DNA from: Atherix ibis
Taxonomy: Eukaryota; Arthropoda; Insecta; Diptera; Athericidae
Assembly (NCBI GenBank): GCA_958298945.1
Contig: OY282606.1
Location: forward strand, 87,241,696 to 87,305,695
Reading direction: 5' to 3'
Length of the DNA stretch: 64,000 nt
Shown here: piece after piece, positions 49,995 through 62,118 of the stretch
Position numbering within the stretch: position 1 is the stretch's first letter
How the letters are laid out: every line of letters begins with the position of its first letter
The notes under the pieces: generated by a model
The model's input: only the letters and a program-made list of their open reading frames with translations
What the model was told of the DNA's origin: nothing
Database searches by the model: none
Position numbers and translations under genes: made by a program

Positions 49995-51166
49995 CTGATG
50001 GACCCATAGAAACAAAATCAGTATTTTTAATTAATTTATATTGTCTATGTACATCGTTTTCTTTAAAAAAAAAAATAAAATAATTCCTTCCTAATTAATA
50101 AATATAGTAAAAATAGTTTCTTAAAATATTGAAAAACAATTAATAAATACGTAAAGATATAAACACTAATACAACATTTGGAAAATCAACAAATAAACAC
50201 ACCAACACACACTCTTTATCAAAAAATTCTGTTATATATGTTATTTGAGGGGGGAAAAATTACTGAAAGTTTTTGCATTAGATTTTTAACGTAAAAAAAA
50301 CTTAGAAAATTAATTTATTATAGAATTAAAGGTTTAAAATTCAATAAAATGAATGGAGAGAGAAGCAAATAAAATGTGAAAAAGGTTTTTCTTTTGATGT
50401 ATGAACAAATTCATCATGAAACTATTTACTGAAAATTAACAAAAATTTTGGAAATTATTCAAATTCTTTCAGGTAATTTTTTTTTTTACAAATGTCAACT
50501 AAATTACAACAAATTTATTCAACAGACGGACACACTCAAAATAAATAAATTCAATAAAATTTCTATAAAAAAAATTAAAATTCAACGAAGTTTTAGTAGA
50601 TGATGTTCACGTTTTTGAAAATTTAAAAACGAACATGTAGAGTAATTGGGATCTTAATTTTTTCATAACATTTTCTTTATAAAAAATGTTGTGATCCAAT
50701 TTGATTAATCGATGAGAAATCATTAAATTTCTCTGCCAAGAATTAAAAGATGATATATTTTGAACAGACAATTTTTTTTAACCCATTTTTAATGTTCTAT
50801 TCTTATTCTGAATTTATGGTATTTTTCTAAATTTCTTAAGGAGGCATCAGTTGTTTATCAACGCTTATAGCGATAATCCTTCTTGTAAATAATTTTAAGT
50901 TTACTTTGAGAAAAGGTAAATACATAAATCTCTACGTACGATCGTTTATCTAGGATATTCAAAAAATTCATTAATCTAGGATATGATAATCCAAAATTTT
51001 TAAAAAACAAAAAATAATTAAAAAAACTTAAATTTTTATAAAAAAAGTTCTTTTTTTTAATCATGAAAAGATCCACAAAATTACCTCTTTTTCTTTATAT
51101 TTTTAATAAAAATTACTATAGTTTTTAAATAAAAATTTCAACATTTTTAAATTAACCCATAAAAAA
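49995..51166. other. Intron part
   Basis: AT-rich, nothing else supported. Confidence 0.65.
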
Positions 51167-51981
51167 TGATTATCCAATTTGTGTTTCAGAAAGTAAAATT
51201 GGAGATTTTTGAAATCAGATTTTAATAAATTTTTTTTAAATTCTAAATTTTGCTCGGTTCGTTATCAATTAAATGGCCGCAATGAGACATTTTGCAGGAA
51301 TAACATAGATGCTTTTGTGATTTTTTTAATGATTTTTTCGAACATTTCGGGCTATTACTTGACGGATGTTGGCTTTAACTAATGCTCTTAAGTTTGAGGA
51401 CTATATCCATAAATACGATTTTTCGCGTAGTCTGACAATAAAAAGTCAAGCGGCATCAAATCGGAAGATCTTGGAGGCTAATTGACATCTCGAAACTACC
51501 AAAAATCTCGAAATTTGTGCGTCCTGGTAACTCTCCGTGCAATAAAGGCAAAAGTGGAGGTGTTGTGTGGCTTCTGATGCCAATTTGTGTAGAAACCACA
51601 TCTAGTCCAGATTAAAATCTTCCAGGTCAGGCCAAAAACCTCTGGTATCACTTTTTTCAATTTCAAACAAATACAGTCCAATGACACCTTTAGGCCAAAA
51701 TGCACCCAAGACAGTAACTTCTGGAGGATACAATGGCTTCTCCACGATCATTTGGAAGTTTTCAGAGCCCCCAATTATGTTTAGTGACGTATCCACCAAA
51801 AAAAATTATGTTCGTGAAATAAGTTTCATTCCACATTCTCAAAATTGTCAGTAGATAAATAATCCATAACTTAAAAACGGCAAACGTTAAACGAAACGAA
51901 TACCACCTTCGATGATAAATATGTTTGACAGCTGTCAAATAACCAGGGTGTACTTTCCGAATTACGATATGGATAATCCGT
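51167..51981 (-). mobile_element. mariner-like copy, TTTGACAGCTGTCAAA family
   Basis: About 815 bp with both ends: GATTATCCAATTTGTGTTTC at the left and the reverse of GGATTATCCATATCGTAATT at the right, next to TTTGACAGCTGTCAAATAAC. Minus-strand fragments: VDTSLNIIGGSENFQMIVEK, PEVTVLGAFWPKGVIGLYLF, then FNLDXXW and the QQ-motif region, all on separate frames. C-terminal coding is mostly lost. Confidence 0.8.
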
Positions 51982-52851
51982 TGTTGGTTTTTTTTACAAA
52001 TTTAAGATATCAAATTTTAAAATACAAAATTTTCTATAAAAAAAATACTTAAATTTTCTGTTTTTTTAATATTTTATAAAAATGTTCAGCTTTAGTTAAA
52101 TTCTACAATATTACAAAATCTAAATAAATATTACGATGCCTCCTTAACATAAAAACTATTACCAAAAAAAAAAATAAAGAATAAAAATAATACCGAATAT
52201 TAAATATTATTTTTATATAGTAAAAAAGCCACCATCATCTTTTTCCATATATGATAAAAAATAAGAAAACTTTATTACATTTTTTTTTTATTATTATAAC
52301 CATTTAAATATAAGAGAAAGTAGTTATTAAAATGTTAATTTGTGAATATGTTCTGGCATTTATGATCGCTAGAATTTTGTAAATTTGAAAAAATAATAAA
52401 AAGGAAAAAAGTATCTTTTATATATCTTTGGCAGAGATGTGAAAAACAACTGTGGAAAATATCAAATTTTCTGGTTTAATTATGCACAAGGTAAATATTT
52501 TCACTTTATTTTCATAAAGAGTAAAATTCAAAATCAGGATATTTTTTCCTCCTTTTTTATATATTATATGCACCAACTCATATTTAATGAGTTTATGCAA
52601 ATTATTTCCCATGAATTATTTATTTGCTCTTTTCTTTAGATGACTTTGAATAAAGTAGACATTCTGAGTAAGCTACTCTTCTCTTAAAAGTCAATAAGAT
52701 TTTTTTTAAATCTACTTTTTTTAAGTAAAATAATTTTATTGTAATATATAAAAAAACTCAATTTTTATAAAATATATACAAATACTACAAAATAAATTAC
52801 AATAAAATATATTGTTTTTTTTTTAACTTCAAATTGACTGTTAATACTTAC

Positions 52852-52906
52852 CATTTGGTACTGTAGGAGCTTTCTTTGTTTGAACACGTGCTGTGGCATT
52901 ATTAAC
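52852..52906 (-). CDS. Rbfox1: Rbfox exon: end of RRM
   Basis: A 55-nt exon in phase 0 that ends with one base of the next codon. It reads VNNATARVQTKKAPTVPN plus a G. VNNATARV is the last beta strand and C-terminal edge of the Fox-1 RRM, which is nearly invariant across animals. The acceptor is ATTATAG before GTTAAT. The donor is AAATG followed by GTAAGTA, close to consensus. It is the most upstream Rbfox exon in the window. The next exon upstream should end in glutamate (GRKIE in the family) but is not seen between 52907 and 64000, so this intron is at least 11 kb long. Confidence 0.93.
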
Positions 52907-54440
52907 CTATAATTTCCAACAGAGGGTAGGTAAGAAAATATAAATTTTTTATTAGTATTGAACTTATAATTATAATTTTAAAAAAATATATATACCATAT
53001 ATTATATTAAATATAATCAAATTTAAAGAAATAATAATAAAATAAAAAAATTTGTATATGACGGAAATGGCGGTTTTTTTTCATTACTCGTTGGAAGTTT
53101 TATTTCCAGAAGCTGTAAATTCGAATATATTTGAACTTGAAGAGGGGAGGGGGCGAGACAAAAAATACTCAAAGGGATCCAAATTAAAAACAAAAAAAAA
53201 AAGAAAACATGCTCATGATAATATATGACGGAACATCATCATCTACAATGATTTCTGTATGCCTTTCGATTTTCTATAATTTCTATTCTATTCGAAAATG
53301 ATTGAAAATTTTATGAAATATTTCAATTGAATATTTTTATATTTTCAAGTTTTTCGTCCTTATTAATTTGTTATCAAATTTTATGAAAAATGGGATACTG
53401 TGATTATATTCTTCCAACACTAAGCATCGGTCAAGATAAGTAAAAGTTTAAATTTTTTGTTGACAAAATCCGAAAAGATGATTATCGCCATAAAAATATG
53501 ATTATTTTAATAGAAAAATAAACGTCGAAAAAAAATCTCATCATTTTATTAATAAAATAGAAAATTAATTTTTTTAAGATAAAAGGTAAAAATTCATAAA
53601 TTTTGCAAATGTCAATTCGAAGAAGGACTACTGAAACAAGGCATCTTCTATAAAAGAAAGGTGAAAAATTCAATTCAATACAATCGTTAATAATTTCCAT
53701 CAGTTTACATTAGTCGAGTGGGTATTTTTCTTATGGAATTAGAATTCCACTTCCATTCAAGAAAAATAGTAATTTTTAGTATTGCACAATTTGCAGGACA
53801 TCATCTGCAGTTGAAATGAAAAATTATACCTTTAGCCATTACAATTTCTTGTCTGGTTACGATATTGATGACCGAAGTTTTTCCAATTTGATAAATATAA
53901 TTTTTTATTTAAGTCCTTATGGAAATAAAGAATTTCTTATTTGTTTTGAGAAATGACATCAACACATCCCATGAGAAATGCATTCGAAATTGATTACTTT
54001 TAAAGTGACTTTTAGTTCCTATTTGTCCACCTAACATCAGAATCACCTGAGATAAAGAAACTTTTCAATTCTGTCAATGGGCAAATTTTGCAAATTGTAA
54101 AAAGTAATTTTTTTTCCTTCAAGTGTATTATAAGTCAAGAGAATTTTCTTTAAAAATTTCACTAAAAAGAAACTTTCCATTTTCAATTACAAATCATCTT
54201 TAACACTTTTCCTGGTTACATATACTATCATTATTACACTTGAATTTATAATTGTCCATTAAAAATTAACACCTTTTAAGTAGTTTCAAGTTACTAGTTT
54301 TAAGCTAAAGTAATAAATGCAAATTCGTAGTAGCATCAGGAATACTAATGAGATTTCTCTGTCATAAAACGTATTATTAAGTAGTATTCATAATAGTAGT
54401 GTATATTTGAGATTTTACAGAAAATAATTTCTATAAGAAA
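52907..54440. other. Upstream Rbfox intron, proximal part
   Basis: AT-rich with no exon, gene or recognisable repeat; one GAGGGGAGGGGGCGAG patch at 53140-53156. Confidence 0.65.
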
Positions 54441-55119
54441 TTTATTTAAATTAACTTTGAATTCAATTGACTGGAAGTAGTACTGCTTTTCGTAGTTCCT
54501 TACTGAAGTCTTAAGTTCATTGTAAATCTTATTTATTTTAATAACTACGAAAGAAGTCCTTCTCTCAAATTTAATTTACTTAATAATTTTAGTAATTTAA
54601 TAAATATTTCTCCCAAATTGAGTATATGATAAAATTTAGCTCAAAAAGAAAAACACATAAAACTAGTTCTTTTAGAGGTTTTTTTTTCGAATTGGCAACA
54701 CTATTTATAGCGGCAGCCAATTTGACAGTGAACAGCTGTTTTGTGCTCTTGATTTTTAAAGTAAAATGATTTCTATTACAAACTTATTTAAATTAACTTC
54801 GAATTTAATTGACTGGCAGTAATATTCTTCTACCAGATAAGAAAGCTTTTTGCAGTTCCTTACTCCTTACTGAAGCCTTAATTTCATTGTAAATCTTATT
54901 TATTCTAATAACTATGAAAATCCCTTTTTCTCATATTTAATTTACTTAATAAATTTAGTAATTTGATAAATATTTCTCCCAAATTGACTATATTATAAAA
55001 TTTAGCTCAAAAAGAAAAACACATAAAACTCGTTCTTTTAGAGGTTTGTTTTTTTCCGAATTGGCAACACTATTTATAGCGAGAGCCAATTTGACAGCTA
55101 ACAGCTGTTTTGTGCTCTG
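54441..55119. repeat. Tandem duplication, about 342-bp period
   Basis: 54441-54750 and 54783-55119 are direct copies (roughly 85-90 percent): both start TTATTTAAATTAACTT, share TAGCTCAAAAAGAAAAACAC and GGCAACACTATTTATAGCG, and end TTTGACAGxxAACAGCTGTT followed by TTGTGCTCT. The second copy has a 20-bp insertion near 54825. AACAGCTGTT resembles the Drosophila core-promoter motif Ohler 5 (AWCAGCTGWT), so the unit may derive from a promoter, but no gene follows on the plus strand. Confidence 0.85.
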
Positions 55120-55440
55120 TTTGTTTTGCTAATTCACCAAGATCGAGTTATTTAACAACTTCGGATTAGGACCTACGAAACTATGTACTCTCCACTGTTT
55201 TGCCTTTGTACTCTTTTTTTTTTATTACTTACAAAAAGAAAAAAACGTTTGCGCCTCAAGCAACGAGAGGACAAAATAATGTGTACAGTCGACTAAAGCG
55301 AAGACCCAATTCGCTGAAAAACTGATTGGCATAGGATGCTCAGCCCATATTTTAAATAATTGTGTACATCATGGAGTGGATGGTTTTCCAATTGACACTC
55401 AATCTATTGTAGTAAAAATATACAATTATTTTTCAATATA
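55120..55440. other. Unassigned stretch
   Basis: Less AT-biased than the intron average; no coding match seen. Might be a leader belonging to the duplicated promoter-like unit on its left or to the hAT relic on its right. Confidence 0.4.
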
Positions 55441-55981
55441 CGAGGTCTGTTCAAAAATTATCGCGAATTTTGAATTTCTGCGGGTTACGTATATTCGATT
55501 TTCGCTTTTTCTTGTGGCGTTATGTTGGTACTAATGTCTCTCACTTATGCCGACAAGTTCGGCCATTTTGAATGTTCAGTTAATTTTTGACAGCTGCTTT
55601 GCTTGCACGTGTTTTGGCTCGTCTTCATTTTTTGCCAATTTTCGACCAAAAACAGTATCGCATTAACATTGCTAAGGAGCTGTTGGACTCTGTCCGCGAC
55701 GACTCAAATTTGCTCCAAAGGGTCATAACTGGTGACGAAGCATGGGTTTATGGTTAGGACGTGGAAACCAAAGCTCAATCATCCCAATGGAAGCTGCCGC
55801 ATGAGCCAAGAACGAAAAAAGCGCGTCAAGTTCGGTCGAATGTGTAGGTTTTGCTTACAGTTTTCTTCGATTGCAGGGGCGTGGTGCATCATAAGTTCTT
55901 ATCACAGAGTAGAACGGTCAATAAGGAATATACGTAACCCGGGGAAACTCAAAATTCGCGATATTTTTTGAAAAGACCTCG
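55441..55981 (+). mobile_element. mariner internal-deletion derivative (541 bp)
   Basis: Ends CGAGGTCTGTTCAAAAATTA and, in reverse, CGAGGTCTTTTCAAAAAATA, each flanked by TA. Plus-strand remnant: DQKQYRINIAKELLDSVRDD, SNLLQRVITGDEAWVYG, stop, DVETKAQSSQWKLPHEPRTK. Here the first catalytic Asp is intact (TGDEAW), unlike the copy at 44408. The C-terminal half is deleted and replaced directly by the end of the element. Its insertion lies just before the hAT relic. Confidence 0.85.
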
Positions 55982-55989
55982 TACACCGT

Positions 55990-56885
55990 TCGTACCGAAG
56001 AACTGAAGGAATTTTCAACTTCGTAGAAATCGAATATAAGAAGCTTCTTTACATTCGAAAACAAGATGCTTGTCTTTGTTTCCAACCGTTGATCGAATTT
56101 TGCAAATGTACAATGTACTCAAATCATACTTTCTCAAGATCTCAAGATCAGGCACCTGCATTCATTCAAACATTATTTGAAAACCCTTTGAATGAATGTG
56201 TGTGATTCAAAAATTGAATCAATCGAAAATGAAAACAATTCTCCAATGGAAATAAACTATTTACTAAGATCCGTTGAAAATACGTTATTGGAACGTAAGA
56301 CGCATCAATTTCAGACAGAATGACGATCCTCCCAGGAGTCAAATTATCAAAAAAGAACTACTACAGATCTATGATCGGTGCTTACAATATTTTAAACTGT
56401 GGACTGACTTCTTTAAATGAATATAAGGTTTTTGAATGGATGCTTTGTGCAAACACCTGAGAGGTCTGAAATTGAAAAAAACCATCTGCTACGTTAATGA
56501 AAAAGGACTAGAAGTGAACGATTCGCTGTTGTTTGACCAACATCTTAATTTAATTGAGTTTTTGAAAGAAATGGATGAAAACGAAAACTTTGTAAATAAA
56601 CAAAGCTGTGATAAGTGAGTGGCGTATTTCACGAAGCGCAATTCCTTGACGTCGTCCGAATTTTTAAAAATCTGCTGTTTTTTCTTCGCAATACCGGCAC
56701 ATAACGCGAGTACTGATCGTGTATTTAGCCTAATAAATAAACAGTAGACTGACGACCTGAACCGGCTTTCACCAGAATTTGTGAAAAATCTACTAATGGT
56801 ACAATTTAATTTCAAACATTTAGAGTGCGCGGAATTTTATGAACTTTGTCTAAAAGTCCGGAGCAGTGACAAATATAATTTTAAA
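55990..56885 (+). pseudogene. hAT transposase-derived pseudogene
   Basis: Plus-strand fragments in several frames: FVEIEYKKLLYIRKQDACLC near 56020, SISDRMTILPGVKLSKKNYY near 56310, SMIGAYNILNCGLTSLNEYK, and a conserved C-terminal part near 56690-56885. That last part reads IPAHNASTDRVFSLINKQ, stop, TDDLNRLSPEFVKNLLMVQF then NFKHLECAEFYELC. This is the hAT dimerisation domain (A..ERVFS...... RNRLSP..V..L). The stop in place of Trp after NKQ, and frameshifts upstream, show it is broken. A 60-codon frame at 56436-56618 (MDALCKHLRGLKLKK...) is probably part of the same locus. Confidence 0.75.
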
Positions 56886-58245
56886 TTACCATAAACGAAA
56901 CGAAAACCTCTAAAGAGTACAGGTTATAAAATCTAAAACAGATTGAATTAAAAATTATTTTTAATTAACGGACTGAAAGTTCATATGTAATTTTTATACT
57001 TTTTTATTTTATTTAAATAGAATAATAATTATAAATAAAATTGTTATGAATTCCTATATTATTTTCGTATTGTACTCTTTTTCAGCAGAACATATCAGGA
57101 AAATACTCTTTTGCTTGAAACGAAATATGGTAAGCTTATATTGTATATCTCTAAAAAAAAACCACCCTTTACAACAATTAATGGCAATTATTTTTATTAA
57201 AACTAATTTAAAATTTCTTCGCAACAACGTACTAAAAATAACTTGACTTTAATTATATAAATATTTAATTTGAAATAAGCTTTTTTTGTACCTAATTAAA
57301 AATTTCATAAATCATCATAAATAATGAATCAAATAAAAAAAAATTGAAGTTGGTATTTATAATTTTGGAAATCAGAAATGAAAATCAAGTAAAATTGTCA
57401 AAAAAAAAATTATTAATGAATAAATTTTATTGTTATAATAACCATTCAATATCATATTTTCCGATTTAGTTCAATTGATTGGAAAATTTTAATTGTACTC
57501 CTAAAAAGTTTTCAATATTCAATTTTCATAAATATTGACTTTCTACAAAGCTAATGAAATTAATGGAATTTGAGTGCAATTTGTTAATGATTTCACTATA
57601 ATTTATGCCTATTTATTATCACAAACAATTTTTTTCTCCATTTCTATAAAGTTTATGGAAGATTGTAAAATAAATTTGAATATATAAAAAAAATGTCTTT
57701 TCGATAGAAATTATATTTCAAAAATTAAATTTATACAAAAAAAAAGGTTAAAAATTCCATATTTTTAAGAACAGATAAGATTTAAAAATTTGTGCATATT
57801 TTTTGTTATTGAGAAATAAAATCGAAAATATGACTTAATTGGAAAAATTCAATTAAAATCTTCTTTGATTTACAGGGTGTGGAGGAAAAGAAATAAGATT
57901 TGGGAAGGTCACTATGGACGCATCCATCACTGACGACTTCTCCACAAATGGTCTGTTTATTATAAATCATTGAAAAGTATAAATAATTAATAAATTAAAC
58001 CAAAAACTTTCTAGCCCCCATTAAAAAAATTATGTTATCCTTTACACGAAATTTTTTATGAACCTTACTGTTGCTGTCAACGAAGATATAAAAATGGGCC
58101 GCAGGTATAAAAAAGGATTGCATTATGAAAAGTGGATCAACGACGAGGCATTTGATTTTGTGTTAAGCCTGGTTGATCTGCGAGTTGCAACAAGCCCATG
58201 GGAAGTAATCCTTTTTAAGAGCACACGTTTTTGGATAAAATAAAA
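56886..58245. other. Intron part
   Basis: AT-rich to 57840. The 57860-58240 patch is less biased and holds a 61-codon frame (58058-58243, MNLTVAVNEDIKMGRRYKKG...) that I do not recognise; it may belong to the mariner relic that follows. Confidence 0.5.
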
Positions 58246-58249
58246 TTTG

Positions 58250-58620
58250 TTTGAAGGGTCAAAAAACAGTGGAAGATGAAATTCACTAAGGATTGCCTTT
58301 ATTATCGAATGCAGATGAAAATGTGGAACGAGTGAAGGCTATTGTGAAGTCAGACTGTCAACTGACAATTTAGGTGATGAGTAGTTAGTAATGTGATATT
58401 GCCTGACACACAACCCCAGCTCCATCAACGAATTTTTTGCCGGAAAAATGGATTAAAGTAATTTTCCAGCATCCCCATTCATTCATCTTGTCGTAGCTCG
58501 TGACCTTTTCAAAATCAAAAACCAGTTGAAAGGACAGCATCGATAAAGTTAAAAGGACTACTATGAAAAGTGAAAACAAACACCTCCGACGATATAAAGC
58601 TACCCAGGAGAACTTATTTT
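58250..58620 (+). pseudogene. mariner transposase relic with internal deletion
   Basis: Plus strand: KTVEDEIHSG, then LLSNADENVERVKAIVKSDC followed by QLTI, matching the HTH linker of mariner transposases (TDENVERVRxLVRSDRRLTI). After a junction near 58375 the sequence jumps to NFPASPFIHLVV and FKIKNQLKGQHR, the region around the third catalytic residue (PYSPDLAPCDFFLFPKLK). The catalytic core is deleted. No terminal repeats seen. Confidence 0.6.
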
Positions 58621-60925
58621 AAGGGAATAATTTTGTTCTATAAAATAAAATTTAAAAAAATCAGTATATTTTATCCCAAAGATTTATGTTCACATGAAAA
58701 CCATTCAATTTTTATGGTAAAAGAAAATCTATTAAAATCTCAATGAATTTGCAGCTTTAATTAATTTACATATAAAACAGAAAACAGAATATTGAATAGT
58801 ATCTCATACTCTGGCGAATCTTTTTTCTTCTATCACTTTAACGAAATATTTTTTTTAATTATTTGGATTTTTATTATATTTAAAAGAAATTTTGTTGAAT
58901 TTAAAAAAAAAAAAAAAAAAAAAACACACTTGTCATACATAATTTAATTTTCTCATTAAAAAAAAAGAAAAATTATTAAAAATTTTTTTTAAGTAACCTA
59001 GTTTGTACTCTAAAAGCTTGTACAAGAAGTAATGAGCTTTTAAAAAGTATTTCCTTGAAACTGGAAAACAATTCCAATTACTCTATTTAAAAGGAGGCAG
59101 AATAACACAAAATATCTCGAATCATTTATTCTTAGATCTTCTTCCACTATTGAAATTCAAGACAAAAGAAAGTATTTGTTTTTTGTTAATCACGTTAAGA
59201 TATTTCAATAATTTGAATAGAACTTTTCCCTATTACTTAGCGTGTATTCGTTCGAAAGCAATTCCGTAAATTTTACTGATAATTAAATTCAACGAAGACA
59301 ACAACTTTTAAATAAGTAAAAAAAAATGTATGAGTACAAATTTATATTTAAACAGATAAGCCTACATTTAAACAGATAAGCCCAAAAAGTCCTTTTCCTA
59401 AAGTATAAAAATTTTTCTCTAATTAAAATTAAAAGAAAAGAGAAATTTTATTCAAAACTAGTTCAACATTAATTAAAAAAAAAAAACTTTACATAATATA
59501 TCCTTTCTCCTTTATCCAGGATTAATTTATGTTTCGATTAGAATTTTAATTTGATAAAAAAAAATTAATTTTTTTAAAGAAATAATCAATATTTAGTATA
59601 AGCTGTAAATATGAACTTTGACTTGATAGTGTAAATTTTGTATCTTTAACTTTTAGGCAATCTACTAATTTCATATTTTGTCACGTATATTAGAGAGTAT
59701 TAAAGCTTAGTTTGGAGTCACATAAACTATCGATAAATATTATATTTCGAAAGAGAATATTATCGAAAATATCATATCTAAAACGATAAATACTATTGAG
59801 ATACTGGTAAGTATAAAGTTGTACAAAAGATAAGCAAAGATTTTATACTAAAATAACTAAGGATATATTCATCAATAAAATTACCATAACAACGAATATT
59901 GACAGGACATAATCTTATCATATTTTGATAAAATGCCATTTCGTCCTTAATCTTGTACATTTTCGATATAGAAAAAAGACAAGAAACTTGTAATAAAATT
60001 TACTAAAATCGAAATTATTAAAAGAATATATTTTGCAATATCCTTTTTTTTTTAATTATATTCATATTTAAAAAATTATGCATTTTTTCCTATTTACATA
60101 TTAAAAGATAAAAACAAGTTACAATATATAAAAGTAATAATACTAAAAATATGCTTTTATTAAAGATTTTAAATATATAAATTAAAAACTTGATTGAAAT
60201 CCAGTTACTAAAGCTAACTTTCTCTTTTAGATTGAATGTACATTAGTTGATGTGACAATTACGTAACTAAGCATAAATCTCTTATGAAAAATAGTAAATG
60301 CACGTACTTTTAATTAAAAATTCTAATTCCAACATTGAAAACTAAAGTACCATTATTCAAAAGTTTTCTTCTCGGTTTGTCTAGAGAGAAATTTAATAAA
60401 AAAAAAACTACCTATAAAAAATAAATAAACTTTCTTCTTTTATAGAATTTCGCAATTATTAATTTTACGATGCTATAAAAGCATAAATTTTATTTATTTG
60501 TATTTAAGTTAAAAGAAAATATTTTCTTTTTTTGCTATTTTATTATAGTAAATGAAGGAAAAATGTTGAAAAATTTCAGAATTTATACTTGTTTATGTTA
60601 CCCCAAGTGTGTATGCATTCCCCCAAGAGTATTTAAACATAAAATTCATATTACTTAATCTGTCTATTAGTGAGTAAGGGAATTAAAATTTATGCAGTAG
60701 GAAAGAAGTATGAAAAAGTAATCGATTACATACACGTAGGTAAGGAATGGTAGTGTAATAGTAAAAAATGTTCACAAAAATTGTGAAGTGCACACTTTAA
60801 GATGAGAAATTATTAATCCTGCTATAAGTAAACTAACATTAATTAAAATTTTTAATGCCCTTTGACCTTTCAAATCCACTTAATAATGCGGATCCGTATA
60901 GGAGAACTACTCTGCCAAAAAATTA
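58621..60925. other. Intron part
   Basis: AT-rich, with a 23-bp poly-A at 58902-58924. No gene supported. Confidence 0.65.
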
Positions 60926-62118
60926 TTGGGTTGTCCGGAAAGTAATTTCGTTTTTTTTTATTAAAATTAATGACAATTTTCTTATAGTGAATTAATATTT
61001 TATTCAATTAAATATTGTCCCTTTGCCATATTTCTGGCGTTAGCATGATTCCGCGCTCATCAAATTTTTGTTCTTTGCTGGCAAAAAAACTGATCCAAGT
61101 GATTTTTGACATCCTCATTTGAATTGAACCTTTTACCATATAAAAATTTTTATAGAGACCGGAAGAAATGATAATCGGTCGGTGCTAGGTCTGGAGAGTA
61201 TGGTGGGTGTGACAGTATATCCCATCCAAGCTCTAAAAGCTATTGCCGAGTGGTCAAACTTGTATGTGCTTTCGCATTATCCTGTTGGAACACTATACCT
61301 TTACTATTGACAAATTATGGCCTTTTTTCTTTTAGTGAATTATTCAATTTGTTCAACTAATGACAGTACACTTCAGAATTGATCGATGTATTGCTCGGTA
61401 GAAGCTCAAAATAAACCATTCCTTTGAAATCCCACCCAAAAGATGGCATCACGTTTTTTTGATGAATATTGGGCCGGTTCATCTTTTCTACGCCAGGATC
61501 TTTTGCGCTTAACATTGTTGTAGACATCCCATTTCCCGTTCCCAGTGATGATATATTTAAAAAATGGATCATTTTCTTGGCGTTTGAGAAGCAAATTACA
61601 AACGTCAATGCGACAGCACACATTTTTTTCCGTAAGAAGATGATGAATCCATATGTTGAGCTTTCAATGGTCGAATTCGATCTCACGAGTTGTTAGTCGC
61701 CGGTTTGCATCAATTAATGCCTTTATTGTGTCTTCATCAACTTCAACTGGTCTTCCAGAACATGGTGCATCTTCGAGATCAAAATTGCCGGATCGAAATT
61801 TTACTAACCAGTTTTGTCACTTAACACATCTTCTCCATACACATCGGATAATTTTTTTCTTGCTTGAACAACATTTTTATCTTTTCTATAGTAAAAAAGT
61901 AAAATATGCCGAAAATGCTATTTTTCACTTTCCATATTTAAAAGGGTATCAACCAAAAACTACTGTGCAGAATCACTAGAATTTTTCCACAAGCAAGCCT
62001 TCTTATGTCAGCTGTCAAAATACATATGATTATGCGGCTTAAGTGTGAAATTTGTTGTGAAAAAATGCAATTAAGTGCTCTGTTGAGAAACAACGAAATT
62101 ACTTTCCGAACAACTCAA
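60926..62118 (-). mobile_element. mariner element (mauritiana-like), near full length, inactive
   Basis: 1193 bp with clear inverted ends (TTGGGTTGTCCGGAAAGTAA at 60926; reverse of TTGAGTTGTTCGGAAAGTAA at 62118), flanked by TA (60924-60925, 62119-62120). Minus-strand transposase debris: HTH region near 61950-61700, then RIDVCNLLLKRQENDPFFKY, IITGNGKWDVYNNVKRKRSW (relatives have TGDEKW, so the first catalytic Asp is Asn), WVGFQRNGLF, and at the end the reverse of PHPPYSPDLAP near 61200. Frameshifts separate these blocks. Related to the copy at 13508 but in the opposite orientation. Confidence 0.9.

Larger units (their letters stand above)
13095..52906 (-). other. Rbfox1: 3' half of an Rbfox1/A2bp1 (Fox-1) splicing-regulator gene
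   Basis: Eleven minus-strand exons with GT..AG boundaries can be chained without a frame break from 52906 to the stop at 13095. Rbfox proteins bind UGCAUG in pre-mRNA through one RRM and regulate neuronal and muscle alternative splicing in the nucleus; cytoplasmic isoforms bind 3'UTRs. The window shows the end of the RRM, the Ala/Pro/Thr-rich C-terminal domain, and the conserved terminal peptide. The upstream RRM exons (the usual 93-nt exon ending in GRKIE) are not visible, so the gene continues past position 64000. Family assignment rests on the RRM tail VNNATARV, the LRGVAIQRGR block, the VYYDPFLAAAA block, and YRGGYNRFTPY. Exon usage is predicted, not observed. Confidence 0.93.
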
